From Sitta carolinensis (taxonomy: Eukaryota; Chordata; Aves; Passeriformes; Sittidae): a stretch of 64,000 nucleotides of DNA. How positions within the stretch are numbered: position 1 is the first letter of the stretch; every line of letters begins with the position of its first letter. The stretch lies in contig CM063289.1 of NCBI GenBank assembly GCA_032173965.1, positions 27,491,690 to 27,555,689 of the forward strand, in the 5' to 3' direction. A program made the translations under genes and the position numbers. Under the pieces are notes generated by a model that worked only from the letters and a program-made list of their open reading frames with translations, ran no database searches and had not been told where the DNA came from. Shown piece by piece: positions 24,403 through 35,508 of this stretch.

Positions 24403-25053
24403 TGTGCATGCAGAGAGCAGAGGGAGCTGTCCAAGGACAAACCGAGGGCTGTCCAAGGCTCTGGGATGTTGAGTGGATGAGGAGATGCAGCCTGGGAAGG
24501 GCACATCCCCTGCATGGAAAGGCACACAGCATGCATTGAACACCAGAGCATGCAATATAAACGAAGCCCACATGCAGGCTTTGCAAACAAAATATTCAAC
24601 CACTGAGTGAGATAAGAAATAGGTGGATGCATAAGAGGATTAGGCTGTATAAAAAAGAACTCTAGCTGGAAGTGTTTCGGGGTTAAACTCCTTTCCATCT
24701 GCTTGATCCCAAGTCCCTGGGGTTAAGTTTGCTCTCTGTCACAGATGAATAAAGGTTTGTCAAGTCAGTCTTGAGCTGAGCTGAATTTCTGCAGAGTCTG
24801 AGCAAGTTTGCTCCCCACTGTTACTCCTGGGACAAAAGCAGCACACAGAAGAGCCAGGAGTGAGCAGCAGGACCCAGCAGCCCCTGAGGGAGGCACCCCT
24901 GGAAGAGCTGTCACACCAGGCACACTCCCCACTTTCACTTAGGAGTGACAGCTCAAGGGCCAGCAAAGTCACAGGGTTTTGGCCATTCAATAAATCCAGG
25001 TTTTAGAAGCAAAATTAAACCTGGAGTTAGATTCTATTTGCTATAAGTATATT
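24403..25053. other. unique non-coding DNA
   Basis: No gene recognised. An imperfect duplication of CTGTCCAAGG occurs at about 24428 and 24450. Confidence 0.5.
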
Positions 25054-25071
25054 AAAAAAAAAAAAAAAAAA
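25054..25071. repeat. A18 homopolymer
   Basis: Eighteen consecutive A, simple repeat. Confidence 0.93.
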
Positions 25072-27709
25072 GTTTCCATTAATCTATATGTATAAGGTTC
25101 CATTCAAACTCCATGTGTTTTTAATAAATCAAAACTATGGCACTGACATAACTGAGCAGACGCAATTTTAGCTGGAGATGTGAAAAATAAAAACCATCAA
25201 AATAAACAGCTCCTGTTTCCACTAACCAGAAAGAATCATGAAAACATCTACAGAAGTCTTGACTATCAAAGGCACAGCTAGTGAAATGCCAGGTTTTGCT
25301 TGGGTATGGAAATAGGCAGTTATAAATCTATTTTAAATGTGCATGTAATTTCAATAAGCAAAAAGAAAGCGATCCTGACAATAGTAGTGTTATTGGATTG
25401 CATTTACAACACAAATATATGCATTTCATAAACAGCAAGCAATTTGGTTTTGTGTTGAGATCTAAATTTGTCTATTGAGATTTATACTGGGAAGGTTACA
25501 GATTAAAAACGCCTGAAATACAGGGGACTGTTTATATACTTGGTACAGCATATAAGAAATCAGGAATTTTAACAGGTTTTGGTAGGTTGGGGTTTGGGTT
25601 TGTTTTGTTGTTTTAATTTTTTTTCTCAAAAGTTTCAACAATATAAAGAAGACTCTGCTAAAACCACACTAAAATGTCTGAAAATTACAAACACTGCATA
25701 GACTAATAAGCAAGGGCTACTGAAATGCATGATTTTAATATGACTGCTTGGATAAAGCAAATGTCACCTCAAAATGGCAAAGTAGAGAGGAAAATACCCA
25801 GCCTGCATACATGGCTGTTCAGACAGCTGTAATTCTTCCCAAGGAACAGCCTGAGCTCAGTTTAACACTGTCTCTAGTTTCCAGGTGTGCTGAAGCAGGG
25901 ATGCATGAAGAAGGAAAGGTTGAGACCTTTCATCGAGCACAGACAGCTGGGCTAGGGATTGGCAGGACAGCCTTACACAGGGCTGGATCCCTGGGAATGG
26001 AGGGAGAACCAAGATCAGAGTCCTGCCCACACCTGCCTGGCCCAGGTGTCACATCCCCTCTGCTGCAAGAGCCTGTCCTGGAGGGGCCCTATTGCTGCCA
26101 CATCCCACGGGGCTTGCTAGAAAATGAGGCTCAAACTCCCACAGGCTCCAGGTTTCTGTCTCACTTCTCATCAGCAGTTATCCCTGCTCCCTGTCCATTC
26201 TCTTGATCCTTTGGGTGGCAGAGACAGAGATCCATCCTCCTTCCCCATCAGATTTTCATGGGGAGCCATGTTTGTTGGCACCTGTTAATTAATTTCCACC
26301 TCATCCAAAATCAGCTAAATCAGTTTCAGAACACTCTGTGAAGCCAGCACAATGTGTGTGGCAAATCACAGGGCTCTCTTTCTCATCTGGAATTACTACC
26401 CAGATGTGAATGCAGAACACAGACAACCTTATCATATAACTCCTGTTGCTTATCCACTCATCTAACACTTCATGAAATGAAAGCCAGAAACATTAAAATC
26501 AAGGCACACTTTCACAGTAGACACTTGGTGCTGATTCCCTCCCATGAATACATTTTTAACTGGATTTTCTCCTCAATTTAAAATGATACCTTGCAATCAA
26601 TTAAGGATAAGTAGAGGGATGCTCAATGCTCACATACCTCCTATAGTCAATTTAGACTCTGTTACTGATGCATCTTATTTTATAAGTATTTTATCACTGT
26701 TGTCAGGCACATAACTCACAGCTGATCAGGTGGCTGGTTTTCAGACTAAGAAAACCACTTCAAGCTCTTGCACACACAGAAAATGTTGGACTGTCTCATC
26801 TGATAGCAGCGTGTTCTGGGGCCATGGCAGGGTTAATGAGGCTGGTGCTGGGCTGTGGCTGCATGAACAAACTGCTGCAGGCCAAGGCAGTGCAGCAGGA
26901 CAGGGAATGAACTGCTCCACATCCAGCCCTTCCCTTGGGCTGAGCTCTGCTCCATCTCTCCGTGTAGTAACTCATCCTTGTGGCCATAATCCAGGAATGT
27001 GCTGGCATGTTAGCAACGAGACCAGCTTTTGGAAAGGGGGGGGTTGTTAACAATGCTTTGAAAGGTTAAAGATCCCAGCATGCCTGGAAACGGAAAGGAA
27101 ATGCTTTGAGTTAGAGAGGTGAGTGCTTGGGCCCCTCTGAAGGCTCAGCATTGTCACTGGTCCTTGTGTGAACCAAGGCTGCAGCTGGGAGGCTTGGAGC
27201 AGGACAGTGAGGTAGTGCTAGGAGAAAACAAATTATTGGGATCTTGAGGCAACCCTTTATAGAGTGACAAGAGAGGGAACAGACCCTCTGAGATCCGGAC
27301 CTCAGCAGGAGCTGTTGCAGGCAGACAGAGAGTGCAAGAGAAGTCTGCTCTTACAGCTGTACTTATACCTTCCTTAGAGAAAAGGCAGCAAATCCCACGG
27401 GAATATTGCTCAGGCTGGACCTGGCTCACAAGCCACCAGGCCAGATTTGCTACACAAAGTACACTTGCACGTCTAGCTGCTATCAGGAGCAGGACACTCC
27501 AAGTGTAGCAAAGTACCAAGCACAAGAACTTGTCCTCGAGGAAAACAGAGCAAAGGTGTCTGAAGAGGAGCCAAGTGGGAGGCAAAACCTTAATTCCTGC
27601 CAGGTTACCCTGTGACAGGGCTCAGCAAGGATGAGGGTTGAGCTGGAATGAAGCCCTGAGCTCCAGGTGCCTGCAGGGAGGCCCCCGGTCAGGGCATGTC
27701 AGGACCTGT
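25072..27709. other. unique non-coding DNA
   Basis: Mostly ordinary sequence, with a GT/T-rich patch at 25575-25628. The plus-strand frame at 25748-26206 (152 codons) is the longest here, but it has no domain, no splice context and ordinary composition, so I treat it as chance. Confidence 0.5.
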
Positions 27710-28167
27710 TGATGCCCTTGGGCCCTGATGATGCCTTAAGTTTTAGCTTTTATAATTTTTAGATTCTGTGCTGTTTTAGTGGGTAGTTTTAGGTTTCATA
27801 TTAAGTGCTACTGAGCTCTCTTCACAGAGTACACAGACAAAGCAATTCCTTCTCTAGCTTGGTACCAGGGACAACTTTCAAGCCCAAGAACAAAACCAAT
27901 GGTGAAGTGAGAAGAAAAGACAAGGAGGATAACCTGAAGCTATAATTTGACAATTAACTCCAATATGCTAATGAACCAGAACTTATAAAAGTGTGGGATC
28001 TCCTGATTGGCTGTGCATTTTGTGACCATTTCAGGGTGCCCCTTGGGTGCAGTCCAGCTGGGCTCTTGTGCTTCCCAGGTGTACCCACTGAGGCCTTTTA
28101 AAAAATCCCTACTTTATCCTTTTGCTCTGTCTGGTCTCTGTTCCAGGTCAGCCTCCAAAGGGCATCA
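27710..28167 (+). mobile_element. solo LTR of an endogenous retrovirus
   Basis: A 458-bp unit with the anatomy of a retroviral LTR. Its ends are a perfect 10-bp inverted repeat, TGATGCCCTT at 27710 and AAGGGCATCA ending at 28167. In the plus direction there is a CCAAT box (27896-27900), an octamer ATGCTAAT (27965-27972), a TATA box TATAAAA (27984-27990) and an inverted CCAAT (ATTGG) near 28004. A T-rich U5-like end follows. The text resembles LTRs I associate with songbird ERVs. No gag, pol or env frame lies on either side, so recombination between LTRs probably removed the internal part. A clean target-site duplication is not visible (ACCTG against CTGAC), which slightly lowers confidence in the exact ends. 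Confidence 0.68.
27984..27990 (+). promoter_or_regulatory. LTR TATA box
   Basis: TATAAAA about 84 bases downstream of the CCAAT box in the solo LTR. It places a possible start site near 28015. Activity is unknown. Confidence 0.5.
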
Positions 28168-29240
28168 CTGACACATTGGCAATGGCCAAGCAGACATTTC
28201 CCTCGCTCCTTTCTGTGGGGATGAGTTCAGCTCCATCTTACTGAAGCACTGAGAGAAGCTCAAGTTTTTAAGAATTCTAGAACTTTTTCAAGAAGGATGG
28301 TGACATACCAGTATAATTAGCATAAACTCCACTCATCTAAATACAAGCTTTAATTAAAATCATTTAAAAACCCCTTCAAAATAATCTTTTCCTGAGGTCA
28401 ATCAACATAACAGCTCTTGATCCTGACCCTACCGAGACTGGCATATTCTCCACACTCTGTTTGCAGTCCCATTGACTTTAACACTACTGCTAGCAGGAAT
28501 TCCTATTAAGGCAATGAATCCCTGTCACTTTGCAGTGCTGGAAAAGACACCAGGTGCTTCTTCTTCACTGCACACTGAATAATAAAACGAGTTCTGTGCA
28601 GTTAAGCAGTCACCAGCAATATGGCAAAACTGATGCCCATCCCTCTGTTCTCATTCCAGCCTCTAACCCAACTCCTCTGTTGTTCCAGATCCCCCTCCCA
28701 TTTTGTTTTTCACCTGGGCTGATCCCCAGTGAGAGTCAGTGCACGGCTGTGCCACTGTCTGTGCAAACACCAACAGGGGTGAGGTCGGGTGGAAAGGTTA
28801 AGCTGCTTAACCCTCACCTGGTGCTGAGGGAAAGCTCCCTGGAGCTGTGGCCTGGGTGACTCTATGTCATAGGTTGGCCTCACTCCCTCATGCTACTAAA
28901 GTCCAAAATGGTCTCGGTTTGCACAGAATAAACAAATCAAAAGTCCACCTTTAGCCTTAGATGTCCCTTCCCAACTTGATTTTATATTGTTAACCTGGTA
29001 GTTGAACTGGGTAGTTAAATTTTCTTAGGTAATGTATTCTGTGGGTTTTACTCTGTTACTGCATGTATTTACGTGATGTTACAGTGGGGCTTCTTGGGAG
29101 GTGTCACTGTGGAACCAAGTGCTAGCAGGGCAATTGCTTTTTATTTTCCAAAGAAAGAAAGAGAGCCTAACACAAAAATAACACTCTTTCTTTGCAGAGT
29201 AGCTTCAGTAATGAAATTAGGACTCCTAACACAGAGCTAT
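28168..29240. other. unique non-coding DNA
   Basis: No gene or repeat recognised. It leads into the CpG-retaining block that follows. Confidence 0.5.
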
Positions 29241-29625
29241 AAAGAGTGACAAATCTCTCTTGCAATTCTTAATTTGCGTTAACCCCTTGACTCAGCGGGT
29301 CTGGAGCTGCTGACATTAAGTGCTAATGCATTTAGCATTAAACACACAGGCTAAATGCATTCGAATGATGCCATGCTAATGGAAGCGTTCAGGGCCTGTC
29401 ACACAGGTCGAGGATTTGCTTTAGTTGGGTGTTTGCTACGAGCAAGGCAGAGCTTCAGCATCAAAGCCTTGTCAGAAACTTTAATGATCTTTACTTGAAG
29501 AAATTGCACGGCGCTATCGTGCATTTCATTGTTTTCTTCTCCCATTTTTACCAGCTGAAGCCTGGAGTTTGAAAGGGTGCTCTAATTAACTTTTTACCAC
29601 TGGCTTGTTGATACGGAATTCATGA
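29241..29625. promoter_or_regulatory. candidate conserved non-coding element/enhancer
   Basis: Non-coding block with about ten CpGs in roughly 340 bases (29277, 29295, 29362, 29386, 29409, 29439, 29509, 29511, 29518 and about 29616), far above its surroundings, yet not GC-rich. It is dense in homeodomain/POU-type words: GCTAATGC, TTTAGCATTA, ATGCATTC, ATGCTAATGG, TTTAATGATC and CTAATTAAC. There is a near-palindrome TAATGC-ATTTA-GCATTA at 29324-29340 and a perfect TGCACG/CGTGCA inverted repeat with a 7-base loop at 29505-29523. No frame of useful length crosses it. The pattern is typical of vertebrate developmental enhancers, but conservation has not been tested. Confidence 0.45.
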
Positions 29626-32571
29626 GGAACAAAAACTTGTTTTCTTACATCTCTGAAGAGGTACCTTTTGGATTTAGAATACAAGGAGCTTCCTGAATAT
29701 TGAATACAACCTTAAGCACATTAAGGGAAGAGAGTTCTGTGGGGAATGCACTCCTTTTGGTACTTGAGCTCTTGCTAAAATATTACTCCTATAATACATT
29801 ATGAAGCGTGCTGTCAAACAAAATATCCAGTTTAATACCCAGTGATACAAGTGCGGTTTGCAGCATGCAACACACTTATATAACCTCTAAATACTGTTCT
29901 TCCAATTAATAGATCTCTGTATTCTCACATATATCACTATATCAAACAAACATCCTAAAATATTCAGGCTGAGTAACTTCAGACTGTATATAACCTATAG
30001 ACACAAATAGAGTAATATGACTTTGGACCCCTGCTCACACACTGTACTGGAAATGGGTGTGTTACTGGAAAAGGGAAAGGTTATCCCTTTATATTTGGGG
30101 TGGGGAGGACACTGCCAAGCTCTGGCTGGCTCCTGCAGGTCTCATCCTCTCCACTGTTGGTTATTTATCAGCATCACTATGCAAAAGAATAATACTCTGG
30201 AGAGTTTGTGTTTGCTTTCTGACTTCATGCAATTAGTCACCTAAGTTGTTAAGGAATAAGCACAAATCATCCCAGAACATGTTCAGTTTTGTCCTCTGGA
30301 CTCTGGGTTGCAGGGGCAATAGAGATTTCAGTTCAGACAGAAGTTGACACCTGATTTAGAGCTGCCACACAGACAGATTAGGCAAATGTCTGTGGGAGCA
30401 AAATCCAGGGCACAGCAAATATCCTGCCTGTGACACATTATGAGGTTTGCCCAGAGCAGGAGCAGCTGAGAGCTGACAGTGGATGGCATCTGGACCTCCA
30501 GAACAAACCCCCGAATGTTTCTTGTTATTCACAGCTGACGAAGCATCACTGAGACATGCTGCTTTTGATTTCTACCTGTCAGCCTACATTCCAGCCCCTG
30601 TGATGCATCCACCTGGAAAACTCAGAGAGACAATTTTATGATGGGGGAAACAAGACAGCAACTGAATCTTTGCAAATGAGAAAGCACACGGGCTCATCTG
30701 CGTTGTTTCCTCCCAACAGCTTTCCCCATAAGCCATCCAAAGGCAGTGCCTTGAGTAACCTGACTCTGCTTTCTTCTTTAAAATGCTCTTTATGGTGAAA
30801 TGCATTTCCATGCTCAATAATTCAGCACTACAGGTCCATGACAAACCTGAAGAGAAAGACACAGAGCTGGACTTGCCCAGCACTTGCACTCGCTGCCTTT
30901 GCTGCCCCAGCATCCCTCACCCCACAATCCTGTGACATCCATGGGAAGTCCATGGGGAGCAAACGAAGCTGCAGCCAGCAGGAGCAGATAAAGACATTAA
31001 AATAAAGGCATTAAAATTTGGTGGGAGAGCTCTCCCACACACAACAAAACCCAGACCAGGGCAGGGCACGGATACTGTCCTTTCCTCAGAAAACCCAGGG
31101 TATCAGGAGGAAGAAGATGTCAGTCTTTCTTACATTCTTTGGCAGAAAAGTCTCTGCTGTGTGTAATTCCCATTTGGATGCTTTATCCTCAACCCCACCC
31201 AAAATATATGGTTTTAGACAGACACTGACTGGGGCAGGGAGCATCTCACAAACAGAGCTTGGCACAATGGGTTTCCCTCTTGTGGGGCTCTGAAGAACAG
31301 CCCTAAACACAACCAGTAATAATAATCCCCACTTAAGTTACTGGAGGTATTTTTAGGCTAATGCCCAGCTTAAAAGCATAATTCATTCATAACAATGAAT
31401 ACAGCCAGCAGAGCATCAGTAATAATCCTCTCACATTACAGAAACACACTGGGATGTGAGAATAGCACGGTGCTGATCACTCCTCCTCATTCCCAACTGT
31501 GAGCTGCAATCTGTGAGATATCTTTTTCAGCATCCAAAAGCTCCCTGTTCAGAGCAGGCAGGGGGAAAAGATGGAGATGGATGCCTTACACTGCTGAATT
31601 TAAAACTAGGGTGTTTACTGCAAGCAGAGAAAGGTGAACTTTGGAAATGGCTGGTTAAAAAAGAAAAGGAAGAACACCCCCCCAACCTGCTCATTTCATA
31701 CCATGGAAAAGAGTAACTGTAAATTCCATGAGTCAGCATATCATCAAATAGTCTGAATAGAGAAGCAGGAGCTCTGCAAAAGGTGTGAAAGCTTCAGTAT
31801 TAATCCCCCTTCACACTCCCTCTTCACTGTTTTCCCTTTCATTAGCAGGCAGAGAGCTCCCAAGTAGGCTGTTTCTTCTGTACCTGCTCTGGTTTCCTCC
31901 AGGAATTTCCAGTGTCTGCCTATGAAGCAGCTCCACCGTTTCCCAGTTTTGTGGCTTTTGCTGCATTTCTGCACCAGTAACTACTGGGTGTGCAGGAAAA
32001 GGAGGCTCCATGGCCAAAGAGCCACTAAGATTCACTGCAAATAGGTATAGGCAAAACATGCAACAGTCCTGCTCCCTCAGGCAAACCCCCACACACCCCT
32101 CAGCTCGGGTGCTCACCTCGGGCCACAGTGCAACCAATGATCCACGTGTGCTGGAGAAATCTAAAACACTAAGGAATGGCTGCAGCTGGAGAAGGATGCT
32201 GTTTTCTCACAGGTGCGATCTACCTGCTCCATTTTGAAATACTATTTTTAAATAATTCATTTTTTCTTGTGACAAACTCTTCACTCAGCCAGAAAAATCC
32301 AAAAATTTATAGATTAATGGCTAAATTCAGCCTCTAGTAAGTGGGTTACAGGAATGGGGTGGCACAGTGAGATAAATTACAGCTGGTGATGAGGTCTGAG
32401 AAGGGGGATGTGCTAACAGAGCACCAGGTTATCACAGGGAACACCCTGCAACCAGTGTAGCCCATGGCTCTGCAAAAACAGTAGAATGAGACAAAATAAA
32501 TTGCCCTCCTTGTTTGTAATGCCTGAAAATTCACACTGCATTATTCTACCACATACATTAGCAGTTTCTAA
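29626..32571. other. unique non-coding DNA
   Basis: No gene or clear repeat recognised. Frames such as 30584-30913 (minus) and 31018-31293 (plus) show no domain features. Confidence 0.5.
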
Positions 32572-32587
32572 TTTTTTTTTTTTTTTT
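32572..32587. repeat. T16 homopolymer
   Basis: Sixteen consecutive T, simple repeat. Confidence 0.93.
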
Positions 32588-35398
32588 GAATGATTTTCAT
32601 CTGCATTAATTTCTCTTTGTCCTCACTTTACCATGGGACCGAAAAGGAGGACAGAAGTAGGAGCCATTAGAAAGTGCAGAGCTCTGAGGATGCTGTGAGG
32701 GAAGGGACCAGGAAGAATAATGGGATGCAGGTCTGGTCACCAGTCTGGCAAATGAGGTGGCAACTCCAGCAGCATATTGACATAAAGCTGAAAATGCCCT
32801 GCAGCACTGAGAAATTCTGCAGACACCACAGAGGAGAGGCAGGAGGGATATGCAGCTACAGCAGCCTGTTCTGCTTTGCCAGGGTAGGAGGGAACCTTTG
32901 CCCTACCTTGACAAACTTTCACCCAAAGTGAGGCAAAGCCCAGCAATCCTGAGTACCCAATACATAACTCGAGGCAAGTAACATTTTTGCCAGGAAGAAA
33001 ATTGATAAAAAACAAATGGCAATGCTGCTCTGTGTAAGAGGGCTCTGTGGCTGGTTGTGGCAGGGCACCTGTGCCAGAGAACAATTGGAAAACTCTTTTG
33101 GATTGATTTGTATCATCAATCATTTTCATATTGGCATCAAAACTACCAAATCTGAGACTTCTGTTAATGGCACCTTCTTGGACATGACACATCAATGGTC
33201 CTGCCTGCAGAGCAGCCATGGACAGCACAGGCAGCACTGCCACAGAATCAGGCACCTTTTCAGAGTAATGAAGGGCTTTAGAAACATGTCATGTAAGCGA
33301 GTGACTGATTAGACTTCATGAGGAAAAGGAACACAGGCTGCTTTGGCTAATCACTGTTGCCTCTCTCTGTCCAAACCCCAGTCCTTCCTCGGGCCAGTGA
33401 AGATATATCTGGATGTATACCTGAAATTAACGTGATCTAATACATACCAGTAATTGCTTCCCCTCACTTTCAGCAAGAAGCTATAGATTAACTTGTTAAT
33501 TCGAAATGTAGCACATTGAACAGTCTTCCCACTGCAAGGGTGGTTTCAGAAAGCTCAGAAATAAACCACTACAACATCTGTTATTAAACCTATAAGATTT
33601 TCTGAAGTAAACAAGAAGCTGTGCAGGTGCTCCACGACTTTCTGTTTTAAATTCCTGAAGGCTGTGGGCTGAATTTGATGAGGTCAATTCAACAATACAG
33701 ACATCCTCAGATGGTTTTTTCTCAAGGAACAAAGAGATATACATCAGGAAGGGAAAATTTACGAAACCATGTGGATTCACAGATACACAGTAATAAAGCA
33801 AATGCAAAAAGATAGACTTTGATGCTATCAGAACTTAATCCTGGTTTCTCTGTGTCTACATTCCTCCCCCAGTCCATTACAGACTACTCTCATGCTTTTA
33901 TTTCTTCAAGATCTAAGAAACAGAATGAGAAGAAGGTCATTTAGATCCCTGCACCTGGGGTTCCTACAGAGGTGTCTCAGAGAATAAGGAGCATCCCTAT
34001 GCTAGGAAGTTATGTTAGCTGGAAAAGAGACATAATTATGGACCATCATTTCCAGAGGCAACAGCTGGAGTCCACATCACTGTCTGCAGCTGAGTTGTGC
34101 CACTGGACAGAGCCAGGCACTCCTGGGTGCTGAGGGTGCTTATCAAGGTACAGCTGAAGGGAAGAGACCTCTCTCACACACTGCTGCAGTTTATCCTTCC
34201 TGTTCATCAACTCTTTAGGGAGATACCCACCCATCTCCATAGCTATGTGTGGAATTTGAGGGGATGCACAGTTTCCAGAGCAGAATAAGAGAGAGAATTT
34301 CCTGCTGCTAATAAACCCAACTGAGCTGACGACTTAAGGCACATCAGTAATGTGAGAATTAACAAACCCCTACATTTCAAACTGGGTAATGACTGCTCCC
34401 TCTCTGCTGCTCAGGGGATTTATCCCTCTGCCTGCACACCTGTGCTGAGAATTCTCTAGGCAGAAATTTAGCTCGTTGCTGTCCTTTGTGTTGGAAAAGG
34501 CAAGCAGGAAGAAACAGCCTGGACTTTTTCCATGCATAATCAAGAAAAAAAAAAGAGCACTGGCATTTTCTGGGTTTGTGTCTAAACTTGCAACTGTTAT
34601 ATAAAGCAGATAGGACTGAAATCAGCATTTACAGAAGAAAATTATAAAGGCAGGGCTCTCACTGGGTTTTGAGCTGTCTGCTGTTTCAAAGGAAAGAGGG
34701 TTATCTGTCTGCTGGCACCACTGTAAATTTAATCCAGACACAATATAGCTAGGCTTTGGTTGTTCAATTAGGAGCCTATTTTGCATTTAGAGAATATCTA
34801 CCATTTGCTCTACAAATTGGTCCTGTATCAGAGCCTATATAACATTTTTGAAACATAAACCAAGGTCTCAGGATTTGCTTTTGTGCTGTGCAAAGGCTTG
34901 GACTTTTCTATAAACTGATTCAAATCAACATCATGTTCTTTTTCTCCTCCTACCTTCATACTTCAAGTAAAAACACCTCAAAGAACATCAGTGCAATCCT
35001 CTCCTTCTCTGATCACCTATTCTTCTGCTCCTAAATACAGAAATCCCTGCTAAGCATTGGTCTATTGATTATCTTCTTGGTTTTCATGGAATTTATATCC
35101 AGACAATGAATATTTAAGCCCAGCACCCTTCCCTGCATCCTTCCCACCAAGGACATGGGGAAGAGATGATTTTCTTTCTCTCTGCAGCAATGACTTATCA
35201 TGGCCTTCCTTAAAATTAGTGTTTCAAAAACATCCTGGACTCCAGAGCTTTAGGGAGCACGGCTATGTCCAGTGGCATATCTGTTTAGAAAAGCACAACA
35301 AGGCACATTTGTTTAGAAGAGGATTTAAGTATAACTGTCTATTACACCTTCTGCTCTCTGAGATGGATGGTTTAGAATTACACCAATTTTGGGCTGGG
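32588..35398. other. unique non-coding DNA
   Basis: No gene recognised. The minus-strand frame at 32737-33255 (172 codons) is long for this composition, but it resembles no family I know and no splice pattern supports it. Confidence 0.5.
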
Positions 35399-35508
35399 TT
35401 TTTTTTGTTTGTTTGTTTAATTTTTTTTGTGTATGTGTGTGTGTGTGTTTATGTGTGAGGTTTGGGTTTTTTTTGTTTCTTTGGGTTTGTTTTATTTGTT
35501 TGTATTTT
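35399..35508. repeat. compound T/TTTG/TG microsatellite tract
   Basis: A run of T interrupted by GTTT units, then (TG)n at about 35428-35448, then further TTTG-rich sequence. It is purely low complexity with strong purine/pyrimidine strand asymmetry. Confidence 0.9.

Noticed and set aside
26730..27709. Internal retroviral sequence upstream of the solo LTR
   Set aside because: No primer-binding site, gag/pol/env-like frame or second LTR could be seen.
32737..33255. 172-codon minus-strand open frame
   Set aside because: No recognisable domain, no splice context, ordinary base composition and overlapped by plus-strand frames; most likely chance.
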